Position numbers and translations under genes: made by a program
Shown: positions 28,486-37,738 of the stretch, one piece after another
Position numbering within the stretch: position 1 is the stretch's first letter
How the letters are laid out: the number at the start of each line of letters is the position of its first letter
Assembly (NCBI RefSeq): GCF_026262505.1
Contig: NC_067206.1
Coordinates: 15,248,205-15,312,204, forward strand
From: Trichomonas vaginalis G3
Taxonomy: Eukaryota; Parabasalia; Trichomonadida; Trichomonadidae
Direction of reading: 5' to 3'
DNA length: 64,000 nt
The notes under the pieces: generated by a model
Told to the model about the DNA's origin: nothing
Database searches by the model: none
The model's input: only the letters and a program-made list of their open reading frames with translations

Positions 28486-29334
28486 ATGCTTTCAATAGAA
28501 AAAGAAAATTCAAGAGTTGCTACAACTAAACCATTAGATGAACTTTTTACTAATGTCGGTCAAAAGTTTGAGACAGAGACCGTAAAGCATGAAGGCTATC
28601 GTTTTGACTACCCATTAAGATGGCTAAGAGACCCATCTGTCACAAAAGCTATTGGCTTTCGTAGAATGAAGTTCATTTCAGAAGCCATACATGGTTTCCC
28701 ATTTACGGTCGGTTTTGAAGTTCGATACTATAACAAAGAAAAACGTATGTATGAGAAATTTGAACAGGGAAAACTTTTACAAGTTAGTTTGCTTGTAAAC
28801 TTAGAAACAACTCTTCAAGCTTTTCAAGAAAAAATAAACGATATCTATATCGAATATGCAAACCAGTATAACATTGACGAGGGAGAGTACCATCTCGATA
28901 TTATTTATGACAGGAAAAATGCAACTGTTAAAATCAATAGAATAGAAGACCTTGGAGAAAACGTTTATATTTCTACAAAATATAACAACTTGGCATGGTA
29001 TAGATTTATGAGGATGTTAAATCAGCCTGCAGCATATCCAGTACACCCAGACTTTTATGAAGTCGAAAACCCTAATGGAACATATGAAAATGTTTTCGAC
29101 CAAGATGCTATTATTGTTCATGCTTCATTTTCTGGCGCCCAAAACTCTTTCTTATGCTTGGCAAATGACTTTTACGAAAAACCTACAAAGTTATACGAAC
29201 CACCAAGTGGAAGTATTTCAGACTTTCAAGTATGGTTTACTACAGATGGAAGAAAAAGAATAATTCCATTATACCATGCGTTTTACTTAGAACTTAGTTT
29301 CATATACAACTACTATCGAACGGTAAAAATATAA
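28486..29334 (+). CDS. Maverick virion-type protein, unknown, 282 residues
   Basis: An intact frame with a Tyr/Phe/Asn-rich, strand-heavy composition like that of the capsid candidates (GFPFTVGFEVRYYNKEK, YHLDIIYDRKNATVKI). It starts 18 bases from the divergent fibre gene, sharing an intergene with TTTTTATTCTAGATAAAATATG. The C-terminus is aromatic (FIYNYYRTVKI). Placement between fibre and protein VI-like genes suggests a virion component, for example a fibre-attachment or penton-associated protein. No family is recognised. Confidence 0.5.
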   Translation: MLSIEKENSRVATTKPLDELFTNVGQKFETETVKHEGYRFDYPLRWLRDPSVTKAIGFRRMKFISEAIHGFPFTVGFEVRYYNKEKRMYEKFEQGKLLQVSLLVNLETTLQAFQEKINDIYIEYANQYNIDEGEYHLDIIYDRKNATVKINRIEDLGENVYISTKYNNLAWYRFMRMLNQPAAYPVHPDFYEVENPNGTYENVFDQDAIIVHASFSGAQNSFLCLANDFYEKPTKLYEPPSGSISDFQVWFTTDGRKRIIPLYHAFYLELSFIYNYYRTVKI

Positions 29335-29338
29335 TTTT

Positions 29339-29584
29339 TTAATATACCGGTTGTGGTGTTGGATTTGGTTGCCAACTTGACTGTGGTGCAGGTTCAGGCT
29401 GTTGTATAACAGGAGCTTGCTCTTCTGGTTCAGGGTCTTTAGGTATAATACCAACAAACTGACCTACTCTTTTACCAATATTTTTGACACCGTTCCATAC
29501 TCCTCTTCCGACAGATTTTATTCCATTCCATATACCTCTTCCAACATTTCGAAAGAAGTTTCCTATCTTACTGAAGAAACCCAT
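29339..29584 (-). CDS. Maverick second protein VI-like amphipathic protein, 81 residues
   Basis: The start is MGFFSKIGNFFRNVGRGIW, followed by repeats of the form NGIKSVGRGVWNGVKNIG, making a long amphipathic, glycine-spaced basic helix. The second half is Pro/Gln-rich (EEQAPVIQQPEPAPQ). The design matches that of the protein at 25356-25757 (amphipathic N-terminus, Pro/Gln tail). Membrane-active entry peptides in adenovirus-like elements have this look. It ends four bases after the stop of the plus-strand gene at 29334. The frame looks whole. Confidence 0.5.
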   Translation of the reverse strand: MGFFSKIGNFFRNVGRGIWNGIKSVGRGVWNGVKNIGKRVGQFVGIIPKDPEPEEQAPVIQQPEPAPQSSWQPNPTPQPVY

Positions 29585-29601
29585 TTACTACGTGTAAAAA
29601 T

Positions 29602-29964
29602 CTAATGTCCGCCTAGTCTCTTACGTTTCCTGTTGAGTTCCATAGCATTCTTTAACTGGAGCTCATACATTCTGTTTCTCCTCTGGTAGAAAACATATTC
29701 TGGGTCAACTCCTGTGTTCGCGTCATCTGCATAAAGTTGTTTATATCCCACTTCAGGGTTTGTATAAAACTCTTTCCATCTCATATTTGCATACCATGGT
29801 GGCAAACCTAACGCAGCGTCATTTGACATGGCAGTTTGCATTTGTACATCTGTTGGCACTTGACCATAGTTTGCCATTGCAGTTTGTATTCTAACTTCAT
29901 TTGGAATATTCTCTGGGTTTGGTTGTCCAGGTTGCTGTGCATTCGCTAAGTTCTGTGCGTCCAT
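29602..29964 (-). CDS. Maverick unknown protein, 120 residues
   Basis: An Asn/Gln/Met-rich N-terminus with two similar segments (EVRIQTAMANYGQVPTDV, then VQMQTAMSNDAALGL), a middle with WYANMRWKEFYTNP, and a basic C-terminal helix (NRMYELQLKNAMELNRKRKR) ending GGH. It might be a small core or maturation protein, but no family is recognised. Its start is preceded by TTTTTATCTAATATTAA on its strand, the TAAAA-type context of virion genes. The frame looks whole. Confidence 0.45.
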   Translation of the reverse strand: MDAQNLANAQQPGQPNPENIPNEVRIQTAMANYGQVPTDVQMQTAMSNDAALGLPPWYANMRWKEFYTNPEVGYKQLYADDANTGVDPEYVFYQRRNRMYELQLKNAMELNRKRKRLGGH

Positions 29965-29987
29965 TTAATATTAGATAAAAATATCTC

Positions 29988-30120
29988 TTACGAGTACATA
30001 TGCTGAACATTTGCAGGCATTGGTTCATCTTCATATTCTCTGTACTTTTCTGCCACGTCAAATAAATAAATGACACAATGGAAAAAACCTAAAACAAGTA
30101 GTCCTATTTCAAACCACATT
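29988..30120 (-). pseudogene. Maverick tiny membrane protein (fossil)
   Basis: A short coding remnant beginning with MWFEIGLLVLGFFHCVIYLF, a single membrane span. The following bases encode acidic, Tyr-rich sequence before a stop codon near 29988. It partly overlaps the end of the methylase gene. Broken, about one break. Confidence 0.35.
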
Positions 30121-30922
30121 TACTTACTAATAAAATTTCTTTATTGTGACACTTTCTCCGGTTTATAGGACCTCTCTCATATTCTATCTTGTCATATCTA
30201 AACTCATAGTCATGTATGTCCTCTAACCATCTCATAACGGTTTCCAAACCACTTTTATCGGATGTAAAGTAAAAGCATGGATGGTTATGTAAAACGTCTA
30301 AAGTTTCTAAAGAGTCTCTCAAAGTCCAGTCTACTTGGTATTGAAAATCCCATGTGTTATAGAACGGCGGGTCCACTATAAAGAAAACATTTTCCTTGTC
30401 TTTATATTTTTCATACAACTCTGTCCAATGACATCTCACAAATTCTATACCCTCAATATATTTTTCTATGTCCTCTTTGAAAACATTTGTATAGTTAAGA
30501 TATAAAACTTTTGACATAAGTGTTTCAATGTCATGAACTCTTATAGCACCACTATATAATAGTCTAGCAGATATACTATCCCAGTCTATATATTCTGCTT
30601 TTTTCAAAACCTCTCTCACAATATTTTTCTTATCTAATGGTATACGTTCCATCTTACCTATAGGTATCTTTTCTTTTAACTCTTTCAATATATTGTTTGT
30701 GTCTGGAATATGTTTGAGACGGTCCATATAGTTGTCGAAGTCATTGCATATAATCTTTGAGTCTGGGAATATTGTATGGCACAAATGGGATATATAGAAA
30801 CTTCCACCGAACAAATCTACAAATATTAGACCATTCGGTAGTTTCTTAAGTTCTCTCAATATAATATCTTTACATCTACTCTTATTTCCAAAGAACGGTA
30901 ACGGTGGTTTTGTAAAATTCAT
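30104..30922 (-). CDS. Maverick DNA N6-adenine methyltransferase, Dam/D12 class
   Basis: A 272-residue frame with start chosen at ATG 30922 (MNFTKPPLPFFGNKS), after a TATATAAA leader; upstream in-frame sequence is Ser-rich and lacks support. Motif I is PLPFFGNKSRC (F-x-G-x-K), followed by FVDLFGGSFYISH; motif IV is VDPPFYN. This order (FxGxK, then DPPF/Y) defines the D12 class that methylates adenine, as in Dam. The family's length is 250-290 residues. It is the last gene before the right end. It may protect or mark the element's DNA. The frame looks whole. Confidence 0.85.
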   Translation of the reverse strand: MNFTKPPLPFFGNKSRCKDIILRELKKLPNGLIFVDLFGGSFYISHLCHTIFPDSKIICNDFDNYMDRLKHIPDTNNILKELKEKIPIGKMERIPLDKKNIVREVLKKAEYIDWDSISARLLYSGAIRVHDIETLMSKVLYLNYTNVFKEDIEKYIEGIEFVRCHWTELYEKYKDKENVFFIVDPPFYNTWDFQYQVDWTLRDSLETLDVLHNHPCFYFTSDKSGLETVMRWLEDIHDYEFRYDKIEYERGPINRRKCHNKEILLVSKCGLK

Positions 30923-31018
30923 TTTATATATAATAATAAAAATGTTTTTTCCTGAAAAGTGACAGAAAAGTGACAAAACATGAAAACATATATAATTTGT
31001 GAAAAGCGACACATTATA

Positions 31019-31090
31019 TAATGTTTTCGACCCAGAAGAAGGCTTCTTCCCAGAAGCAATGGAGGAAGAAGAAGAGTCCTCCGAATTCAC
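31019..31090 (+). repeat. Copy of the 3' end of the 4327 gene inside the right end
   Basis: The bases encode an acidic tail ending EEEEESSEFTPED, as does the gene at 4327-5292, in inverted position. It shows that the right end is homologous to the inner left end through this gene's last 20 or so codons; upstream of these the two differ. Confidence 0.75.
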
Positions 31091-31142
31091 ACCAGAAGAC
31101 TAACAATTATCCGAATAAAAACTTCATTTATACTAAACATCT

Positions 31143-31189
31143 TCGGGGCTAGAGGGCACGAAGTGCCTGGAAGCCCCACTACTTTTTTT
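31143..31189 (-). repeat. Right terminal inverted repeat of the Maverick
   Basis: Complement of the left repeat, with one base difference at the junction with the run of A/T. The target copy TAGTGG follows at 31190-31195. Confidence 0.9.
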
Positions 31190-31421
31190 TAGTGGATTTT
31201 GTGTTTATTATTTAAAAAATATAATTGATAAAATATAATTAACATTAATAGAATAATATGGATAAGATTTGATAAAAAACAATTGTTGTAAGACGAGTTA
31301 CGGAAAGTGAGGTGAACCGAAAAAGTGACACTTATTTGGTCGGATAAATTCCCTATATATTTACTTGTCAAAAAAAATCAGACTTTTTTTGCTTTAAAAA
31401 ATTTATAAGTTAATTATTGAG

Positions 31422-32625
31422 AACGAAGGTGAAAGGAAATGTATACCTCTTACCCTTTCATTCCCTCGAGAAAGTTCAAAAACTTGGTGCAATCAGTTCT
31501 GATTGCACCCAAGTTTTTGAACTTTGTATAAGGAATTGTTGGCTATGATGCACTGATCATGAATCAGTACATCATAGCCAACAATTCCTTCGCAAACAGC
31601 GGGAAACTTTGTCTGAATAGTTTAACATTCAGACAAAGTTTCCCGCTGTCAGAGAGGGAATGGAAGGGTAAGAGGTATATATTCATAATGTTCCTCTTAC
31701 CCTTTCATTCCCTCGAGAAAGTTCAAAAACTTGGGTGCAATCAGTTCTGATTGCACCCAAGTTTTTGAACTTTGTATAAGGAATTGTTGGCTATGATGTA
31801 CTGATCATGAATCAGTACATCATAGCCAACAATTCCTTCGCAAACAGCGGGAAACTTTGTCTGAATAGTTTAACATTCAGACAAAGTTTCCCGCTGTCAG
31901 AGAGGGAATGGAAGGGTAAGAGGTATATATTCATAATGTATACCTCTTACCCTTTCATTCCCTCGAGAAAGTTCAAAAACTTGGGTGCAATCAGTTCTGA
32001 TTGCACCCAAGTTTTTGAACTTTGTATAAGGAATTGTTGGCTATGATGCACTGATCATGAATCAGTACATCATAGCCAACAATTCCTTCGCAAACAGCGG
32101 GAAACTTTGTCTGAATAGTTTAACATTCAGACAAAGTTTCCCGCTGTCAGAGAGGGAATGGAAGGGTAAGAGTATATATTCATAATGTATACCTCTTACC
32201 CTTTCATTCCCTCGAGAAAGTTCAAAAACTTGGGTGCAATCAGTTCTGATTGCACCCAAGTTTTTGAACTTTGTATAAGGAATTGTTGGCTATGATGTAC
32301 TGATCATGAATCAGTACATCATAGCCAACAATTCCTTCGCAAACAGCGGGAAACTTTGTCTGAATAGTTTAACATTCAGACAAAGTTTCCGCGTCAGAGA
32401 GGGAATGGAAGGGTAAGAGGTATATATTCATAATGTATACCTCTTACCCTTTCATTCCCTCGAGAAAGTTCAAAAACTTGGGTGCAATCAGTTCTGATTG
32501 CACCCAAGTTTTTGAACTTTGTATAAGGAATTGTTGGCTATGATGCACTGATCATGAATCAGTACATCATAGCCAACAATTCCTTCGCAAACAGCGGGAA
32601 ACTTTGTCTGAATAGTTTAACATTT
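31422..32625. repeat. 248 bp tandem array of four-hairpin units, about 4.8 copies
   Basis: The period is 248 (31559 to 31807 and on). Hairpins in order: AGTTCAAAAACTTGGGTGCA arms; AAGGAATTGTTGGCTATGAT arms with a TGATCATGAATCA apex; AGCGGGAAACTTTGTCTGAA arms; GAATGGAAGGGTAAGAGGTA arms. Every hairpin has arms of 20 or more bases and a short loop. The units differ by a few indels and substitutions; one such base (TGATGTACTG or TGATGCACTG) alternates. The stems are unlike those of the 1452-2932 array, but the number and size of hairpins are the same. Confidence 0.95.
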
Positions 32626-32727
32626 TGGAGAACGGTTTCGACGTTAATACCGCTTTGAATAGTTTAACATTTTGGAGAACTTATACAAAGTTCAAAAACT
32701 TTGTCTGAAGAATTCTTCCATCTGTTA

Positions 32728-32832
32728 AAGGACATTTTGGAGAACGGTTTCGACGTTAATACCGCTTTGAATTTGTTGATTAGCTTGATTTAACCATTCT
32801 AAATCAATTAAATCGAAGATTCTACCACTCAT
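32728..32832 (-). pseudogene. C-family transposase N-terminal remnant
   Basis: Antisense of the first 35-40 codons of the transposase at 42934 (ATG at 32832; the residues encode SGRIFDLIDLEWLNQ-like sequence). A second, shorter piece of the same stretch lies at about 32620-32665. It stops where the hairpin array joins, so the catalytic part was lost by deletion. Confidence 0.7.
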
Positions 32833-33178
32833 TGGAAAATTATAAGTTTTGAAAAAAAACCGTAAATCATTATTGAATCTAAAAATATTTATGTACAAAA
32901 AGTCGGTATATATTCTATAATTATTTAAAATAATGAAAAAGTTGATTTGTGAATCATTGAAATATTAATGCTGTTATATATATATATCAGATGATATAAG
33001 ATGATTTTTTTAAATAAAAAATAAAATTTAATTTTTTAATTGTTAAAATAAGAATAGTAAGCTTGACAAGTAATTTAAGTTTTTGCTTTGTAAAGTTATT
33101 TGGTTGGCAAATGCATTGTGTCACTTTTTGTTTGAGTTCACTTTCCGTAATTTGTCTTATGATACAATCATAAATTTT

Positions 33179-33262
33179 TTGGGCGCCATATAGAGAACTA
33201 TAGTCTGCAAGGTACTGATTCTATCCATGTACCTCGCAGACCATAGTTCTCAGCCAAAATGC
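33179..33262. repeat. Partial hairpin cassette of the B element
   Basis: GGGCGCCATATAGAGAAC, then a hairpin with arms GAACTATxGTCTGC-AGGTAC, then AGCCAAAATGCC. The sister copy at 41052-41390 has several more hairpins at this place. Confidence 0.85.
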
Positions 33263-33553
33263 CTCTAAAATTTGTATACCTATAAACTCAAACTTCAATA
33301 TATTCAATTTTATTTTTATAATTAATTTAAATATATCCATATAATTCTAATGTTTTCTTTTAATTTAAAAAATAATAATAATAATTAAAAATAAAAATAA
33401 AAATAAAAATAAACTTTTCTATAATATTTATAAAGCTGATTTGATATATAACACATTTAGCTTAACAAAATAACTTAGAAAAATTGCCGCGCAAAATAAG
33501 AGTAAGTGTCACTTTTTATCACTTTTTCTAGTGATGCATTTCGGTACGAAACA

Positions 33554-34164
33554 CAATTTCAAAAAATTCAAATGGATATTCAAAAAAATGGAGAAGTAAA
33601 TTTTGACTCAGGTAACTGGCTTGATCAGGTAGACAGAACGTCATTTGTTCAAGTTGTCACTCCTGTTGAAGGAAATCCAATAGAAATCAATCCAATTCAT
33701 GAATCTTTACAAACTGCAACTTATATCGAAACACCATTCGAATCTGTTTCTTTTTTAATGGGCAGGAAAATTCACTAAGCAATTATAGCCGATACACCCC
33801 CTGAAAATCCAGAAAATCCAGAAAAATATACTCCAAGAAATTATCTCGCAGCCAACTGCCACGAAATTTGGCATGCTGACATACACTACTGGAGAAAACG
33901 TATTGGAAAATATCTCTTTGCTATAATTGATGATAGATCAAGAAAAATTATCGATTTTAATCTTTTTACTGAAAAAACGGCACAAAATACAACAAACGTT
34001 TTGAAAAAAAAAGAGCACTTACTACAATACCTCATCCCCCTTTTGCCATTTGGACCGATAACGGTCTGGAGAACAAAAGTACATTTCACCAATTACTCGT
34101 CGAAAAAGGAATCTAACATATTTTTATACAGCACGGAAACCCTCAAGCTAACGGCAAGATCGAA
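33554..34164 (+). pseudogene. DDE transposase A, middle part
   Basis: After the 16 bp target copy, sequence resumes that encodes the RVE core: EIWHADIHYW with the first D, YLFAIIDDRSRKI, then FAIWTDNGLEN-like bases with the second D, and HGNPQANGKIE with the catalytic E. The pattern is that of IS3/IS481-like transposases. It has frame breaks (a stop near 33776 and a frameshift in the A-run near 34010), so it is dead. A MITE at 34165 cuts it directly after the GKIE motif. Confidence 0.75.
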
Positions 34165-34399
34165 TGTAATAAACAGAAATTCATCAAAAGTGACAGCTCT
34201 CAATTTTTTGACATTTGTAAATTCTAAATTGAATGAGAAAAATGAAATAATACTAAGCATAATACAATATTCTAGATTTAATTATAATTAGGAAAAAGTT
34301 AGTTTTGAGAGTACTTTTCATAGGCATATAGAATAAAATCTTCTGAAAAATAATATCACATAAACTCATATTATTTTCTAATATATAACTATTTTATAT

Positions 34400-35648
34400 T
34401 GTAATAAACAGAAATTCATCAAAAGTGACAGCTCTCAATTTTTTGACATTTGTAAATTCTAAATTGAATGAGAAAAATGAAATAATACTAAGCATAATAC
34501 AATATTCTAGATTTAATTATAATTAGGAAAAAGTTAGTTTTGAGAGTACTTTTCATAGGCATATAGAATAAAATCTTCTGAAAAATAATATCACATAAAC
34601 TCATATTATTTTCTAATATATAACTATTTATATAAAAATCAAATTCAATGATCTTAAAAGCGAAGGATAAACCTCAAAATTACGAATATAATGAGTGGGA
34701 ATATAATGCTTATCTATCATAAAACCATATGAAATATCAATTTTTGCTTACGCCTAATTTGACGACAATTAGCAAAAAATGTTAAATGTTAACACTCAGT
34801 CCATTTGAATATGAAAAATAAAATTGACTTTGATTAAATGTTTTTATTTATCATGCAATTCTTCTTGCGACCAAAGATTTGAATAAAATTTCAAAAAATA
34901 AGATAGCTTAAAAAATAATATACGGTAGTGTTTACTAATAGATGAATAGTATATAAATTCTATAAAATGGATTTGATCCAAAAAATATATAAAATTTGAT
35001 CATAAATAAAATCGTTTTAAATTACTTCTTCATTTAAATTATACAATTATTTTTGGGTTTTTTATATTTTTTTGGATCAAATCCATTTTAATAGAATTTA
35101 TATACTATTCATCTATTAGTAAACACTACCGTATATTATTTTTTAAGCTATCTTATTTTTTGAAATTTTATTCAAATCTTTGGTCGCAAGAAGAATTGCA
35201 TGATAAATAAAAACATTTAATCAAAGTCAATTTTATTTTTCATATTCAAATGGACTGAGTGTTAACATTTAACATTTTTTGCTAATTGTCGTCAAAAATT
35301 AGGCGTAAAGCAAAAATTAATATTTCATATGGTTTTATGATAGATAAGCATTATATTCCCACTCATTATATTCGTAAATTTTGAGGTTTATCCTTCGCTT
35401 TTAAGATCATTGAATTTGATTTTTATATAAAATAGTTATATATTAGAAAATAATATGAGTTTATGTGATATTATTTTTCAGAAGATTTTGTGTTCTTCTT
35501 CAAAATTTTATTTTTTATTAAAAAGAATCTTTACAAAATATACATTTACTTTAACTAATATTTAAAAACGTGCTCTATCAAAAGTTCCAAAAATTCAATG
35601 TTTTAGCTTTTCTGAGGTGTCACTTTTGATGAATTTCTGTTTACAACA
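34400..35648. mobile_element. MITE, full-length nested copy, 1249 bp
   Basis: It has the same ends as above, with ATAT on both sides (34396-34399, 35649-35652). Nearly the whole element is one fold-back: the arms are complementary around a centre near 35020. No coding capacity is seen; the longest frames are short. Confidence 0.92.
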
Positions 35649-36541
35649 ATATAAAAATCAAATTCAATGATCTTAAAAGCGAAGGATAAACCTCAAAATT
35701 TACGAATATAATAAGTGGGAATATAATGCTTATCTATCATAAAACCATATGAAATATCAATTTTTGCTTTATGCCTAATTTTTGACGACAATTAGCAAAA
35801 AATGTTAAATGTTAACACTCAGTCCATTTGAATATGAAAAATAAAATTGACTTTGATTAAATGTTTTTATTTATCATGCAATTCTTCTTGCGACCAAAGA
35901 TTTGAATCAAATTTCAAAAAATAAGATAGCTTAAAAAATAATATACGGTAGTGTTTACTAATAGATGAATAGTATATAAATTCTATTAAAATGGATTTGA
36001 TCCAAAAAGATATATAAAATTTGATCATAAATAAAATCGTTTTAAATTACTTCTTCATTTAAATTATAACAATTATTTTTGGTTTTATATTTTTTTGAAT
36101 CAAATCCATTTTAATAGAATTTATATACTATTCATCTATTAGTAAACACTACCGTATATTATTTTTTAAGCTATCTTATTTTTTGAAATTTGATTCAAAT
36201 CTTTGGTCGCAAGAAGAATTGCATGATAAATAAAAACATTTAATCAAAGTCAATTTTATCTCATACCGAAATGGCTCACCAAAAATGTGACATTTTTGGC
36301 GCCAATAATTTGATTTTTCTGATTCTTTCTATTTAGATATATTTATTTAATATTCATATTCCTTTATATTGCCTCATATTATTTCCCATTTTTAATCATA
36401 TTATACAAATCTTTAATAATTTTTAATGTTTTGAGCTTCAAAATCTTGTTCTAACTATTTTCATTCATATATCCTAGAAAAAATAAAAAGTTTTTTAGAA
36501 ATAAAAATGTTTGTATGTAAAGTATTGAAAATATTCTAGAA

Positions 36542-36698
36542 GAGAAGACATTCTCCAGAAGAGATTGATATTGATTGGCTTTGTGAAGCCATCACAAAAT
36601 CAAATAATGGAGTTAAGTTAACTGATATTTGCGCGAAAGCTAAAATAAATCATGAAGGCAGAGTTATATATAATCATACTATCTTAAAGTATTCCTAG
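36542..36698 (+). pseudogene. Short HTH ORF of the B element, start codon lost
   Basis: Homologous to the 52-residue ORF at 58324, but its ATG is AAG here (CTAGAAGAGAAG against CTAGATGAGAAG). Otherwise the frame is open to the same TAG. Confidence 0.6.
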
Positions 36699-36887
36699 AA
36701 ATTTCCAAAATTAACCGAAATATAACTGTACAGAATTACTATTTTCGAGATAAAATTCATATGGAAATACTAATTCATAACGCTTTATGTTATATAAAAT
36801 TTAATTTATAAAAATTTCAAAATAAATCAAATTTAACACAATGAATATAACTGCAATCGAGGTTTTTGACGATTGATTCTTACGAGA

Positions 36888-37143
36888 AGTTTTCCAAACT
36901 TTGAGTTAATGTCAAGACATTAACTCAAAGTTTGGAAGTCTAATAAGGGGAATTGTAGGCTATGAGGTACTGATTATATATCAGTGCCTCATAGCCTGCA
37001 ATTCCCATTAAAAATCGGAGAAACTTTGTCCGCATAACTGATGATGCGGACAAAGTTTCTCCCATTTCTACTTAGAATGAAAGGGCAAGAGGTATATAGG
37101 TACACTATATATCTCTTGCCCTTTCCTTCTTACCTAAAGACTT
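36888..37143. repeat. Hairpin cassette in B element
   Basis: Four hairpins: CTTCCAAACTTTGAGTTAATG arms shorten to AACTTTGAGTTAATG; GGAATTGTAGGCTATGAGGT arms with the TACTGATTATATATCAGTGC apex; GGAGAAACTTTGTCCGCAT arms; GAAAGGGCAAGAGGTATATA arms. An outer AGACTTCCAA/TTGGAAGTCT pairing may close the group. Confidence 0.85.
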
Positions 37144-37738
37144 CCAATCTTATTTTTTTCCAATTTTTCCCCTAAATTTAAATCTTATTATATATAAAAA
37201 AATGCATATATCAATCACAAAAATTAATGTTTATTTTTTTAATTAAAATTGCCGCGCAATTTAAGGTTTTCTGTCACTTTTTTGTTAGCCATTTCGGTAC
37301 GAAACAAATCAAAGTCAATTTTATTTTTCATATTCAAATGGACTGAGTGTTAACATTTAACATTTTTTGCTAATTGTCGTCAAAAATTAGGCGTAAAGCA
37401 AAAATTGATATTTCATATGGTTTTATGATAGATAAGCATTATATTCCCACTTATTATATTCGTAAATTTTGAGGTTTATCCTTCGCTTTTAAGATCATTG
37501 AATTTGATTTTTATATAAAATAGTTATATATTAGAAAATAATATGAGTTTATGTGATATTATTTTTCAGAAGATTTTGTGTTCTACTTCAAAATTTTATT
37601 TTTTTTATTAAAAAGAATCTTTACAAAATATACATTTACTTTAATTAATATTTAAAAACGTGCTCTATCAAAAGTTCCAAAAATTCAATATTTTAGCTTT
37701 TCTGACGTGTCACTTTTGATGAATTTCTGTTTACAACA

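Larger units (their letters stand above)
3858..31189. mobile_element. Maverick/Polinton, 27.3 kb, fossil
   Basis: A Maverick/Polinton with terminal inverted repeats, 6 bp target duplications (TAGTGG at 3852-3857 and 31190-31195) and the family's gene set: DNA polymerase B, RVE integrase, packaging ATPase, double jelly-roll capsid region and minor capsid candidate, plus an SF3 helicase, adenine methylase, HNH protein and fibre-like protein. The empty target is preserved in the sister B copy at 40950-40955. Intact target duplications and ends suggest a fairly recent insertion. It is broken: several genes, including capsid, helicase and polymerase, carry breaks (of the order of a dozen overall), and a MITE (6489-7123) and a second small element (15371-16837) have landed inside it. 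Confidence 0.93.
31284..33163. mobile_element. Family C element, non-autonomous, with hairpin array
   Basis: The left end is TGTTGTAAGACGAGTTACGG then AAAGTGAG...AAAAAGTGACAC. The right end, inward on the minus strand, is ATCATAAGACAAATTACGG, AAAGTGAACTCA, AAAAAGTGACAC. ACAAT flanks it (31279-31283 and 33164-33168); the sister B copy has the single ACAAT at 41038-41042, proving the insertion. Contents: a 248 bp hairpin array and the first codons of a transposase. It is a deletion derivative of the element whose transposase is at 41635-42934. Confidence 0.88.
3796..33553. mobile_element. Family B inverted-repeat element, expanded by a Maverick and a C element
   Basis: The left end is TATATCATACCGAAATGC followed by ATCACTAG and AAAAGTGACATTTGGCGCC. 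The right end, read inward on the minus strand, is TGTTTCGTACCGAAATGC, ATCACTAGAAAAAGTGA. Flanks are CAATTTCAGAAAATTC (3780-3795) and CAATTTCAAAAAATTC (33554-33569), a 16 bp target duplication with one change. Without the Maverick (3858-31189) and the C element (31284-33163) the original insert is about 540 bp with no gene. A truncated sister copy at 40893-41583 lacks both insertions. Confidence 0.8.
36258..37306. mobile_element. Family B element, 1049 bp
   Basis: The left end is ATCTCATACCGAAATGGCTC, followed by AAAAATGTGACATTTTTGGCGCC. The right end on the minus strand is TGTTTCGTACCGAAATGGCT. AATCAAAGTCAATTTT flanks it exactly (36242-36257, 37307-37322), a perfect 16 bp target duplication in the MITE. 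Contains the HTH remnant and one hairpin cassette. It is nearly identical to 58042-59467 without its inserts. Confidence 0.92.
34165..37738. mobile_element. MITE, outer copy, expanded by two nested elements
   Basis: It starts with TGTAATAAACAGAAATTC and ends with GAATTTCTGTTTACAACA. Inside are another MITE of the same family (34400-35648) and a B element (36258-37306). Removing both leaves about 1.25 kb of MITE sequence. Target copies are not obvious at the outer ends (CGAA against CCGC), so a few bases of the target gene may have been lost. Confidence 0.85.

Noticed and set aside
31422-32625. CRISPR-like regular array
   Set aside because: There are no unique spacers; each unit is the same 248 bp set of hairpins, and the organism is a eukaryote.
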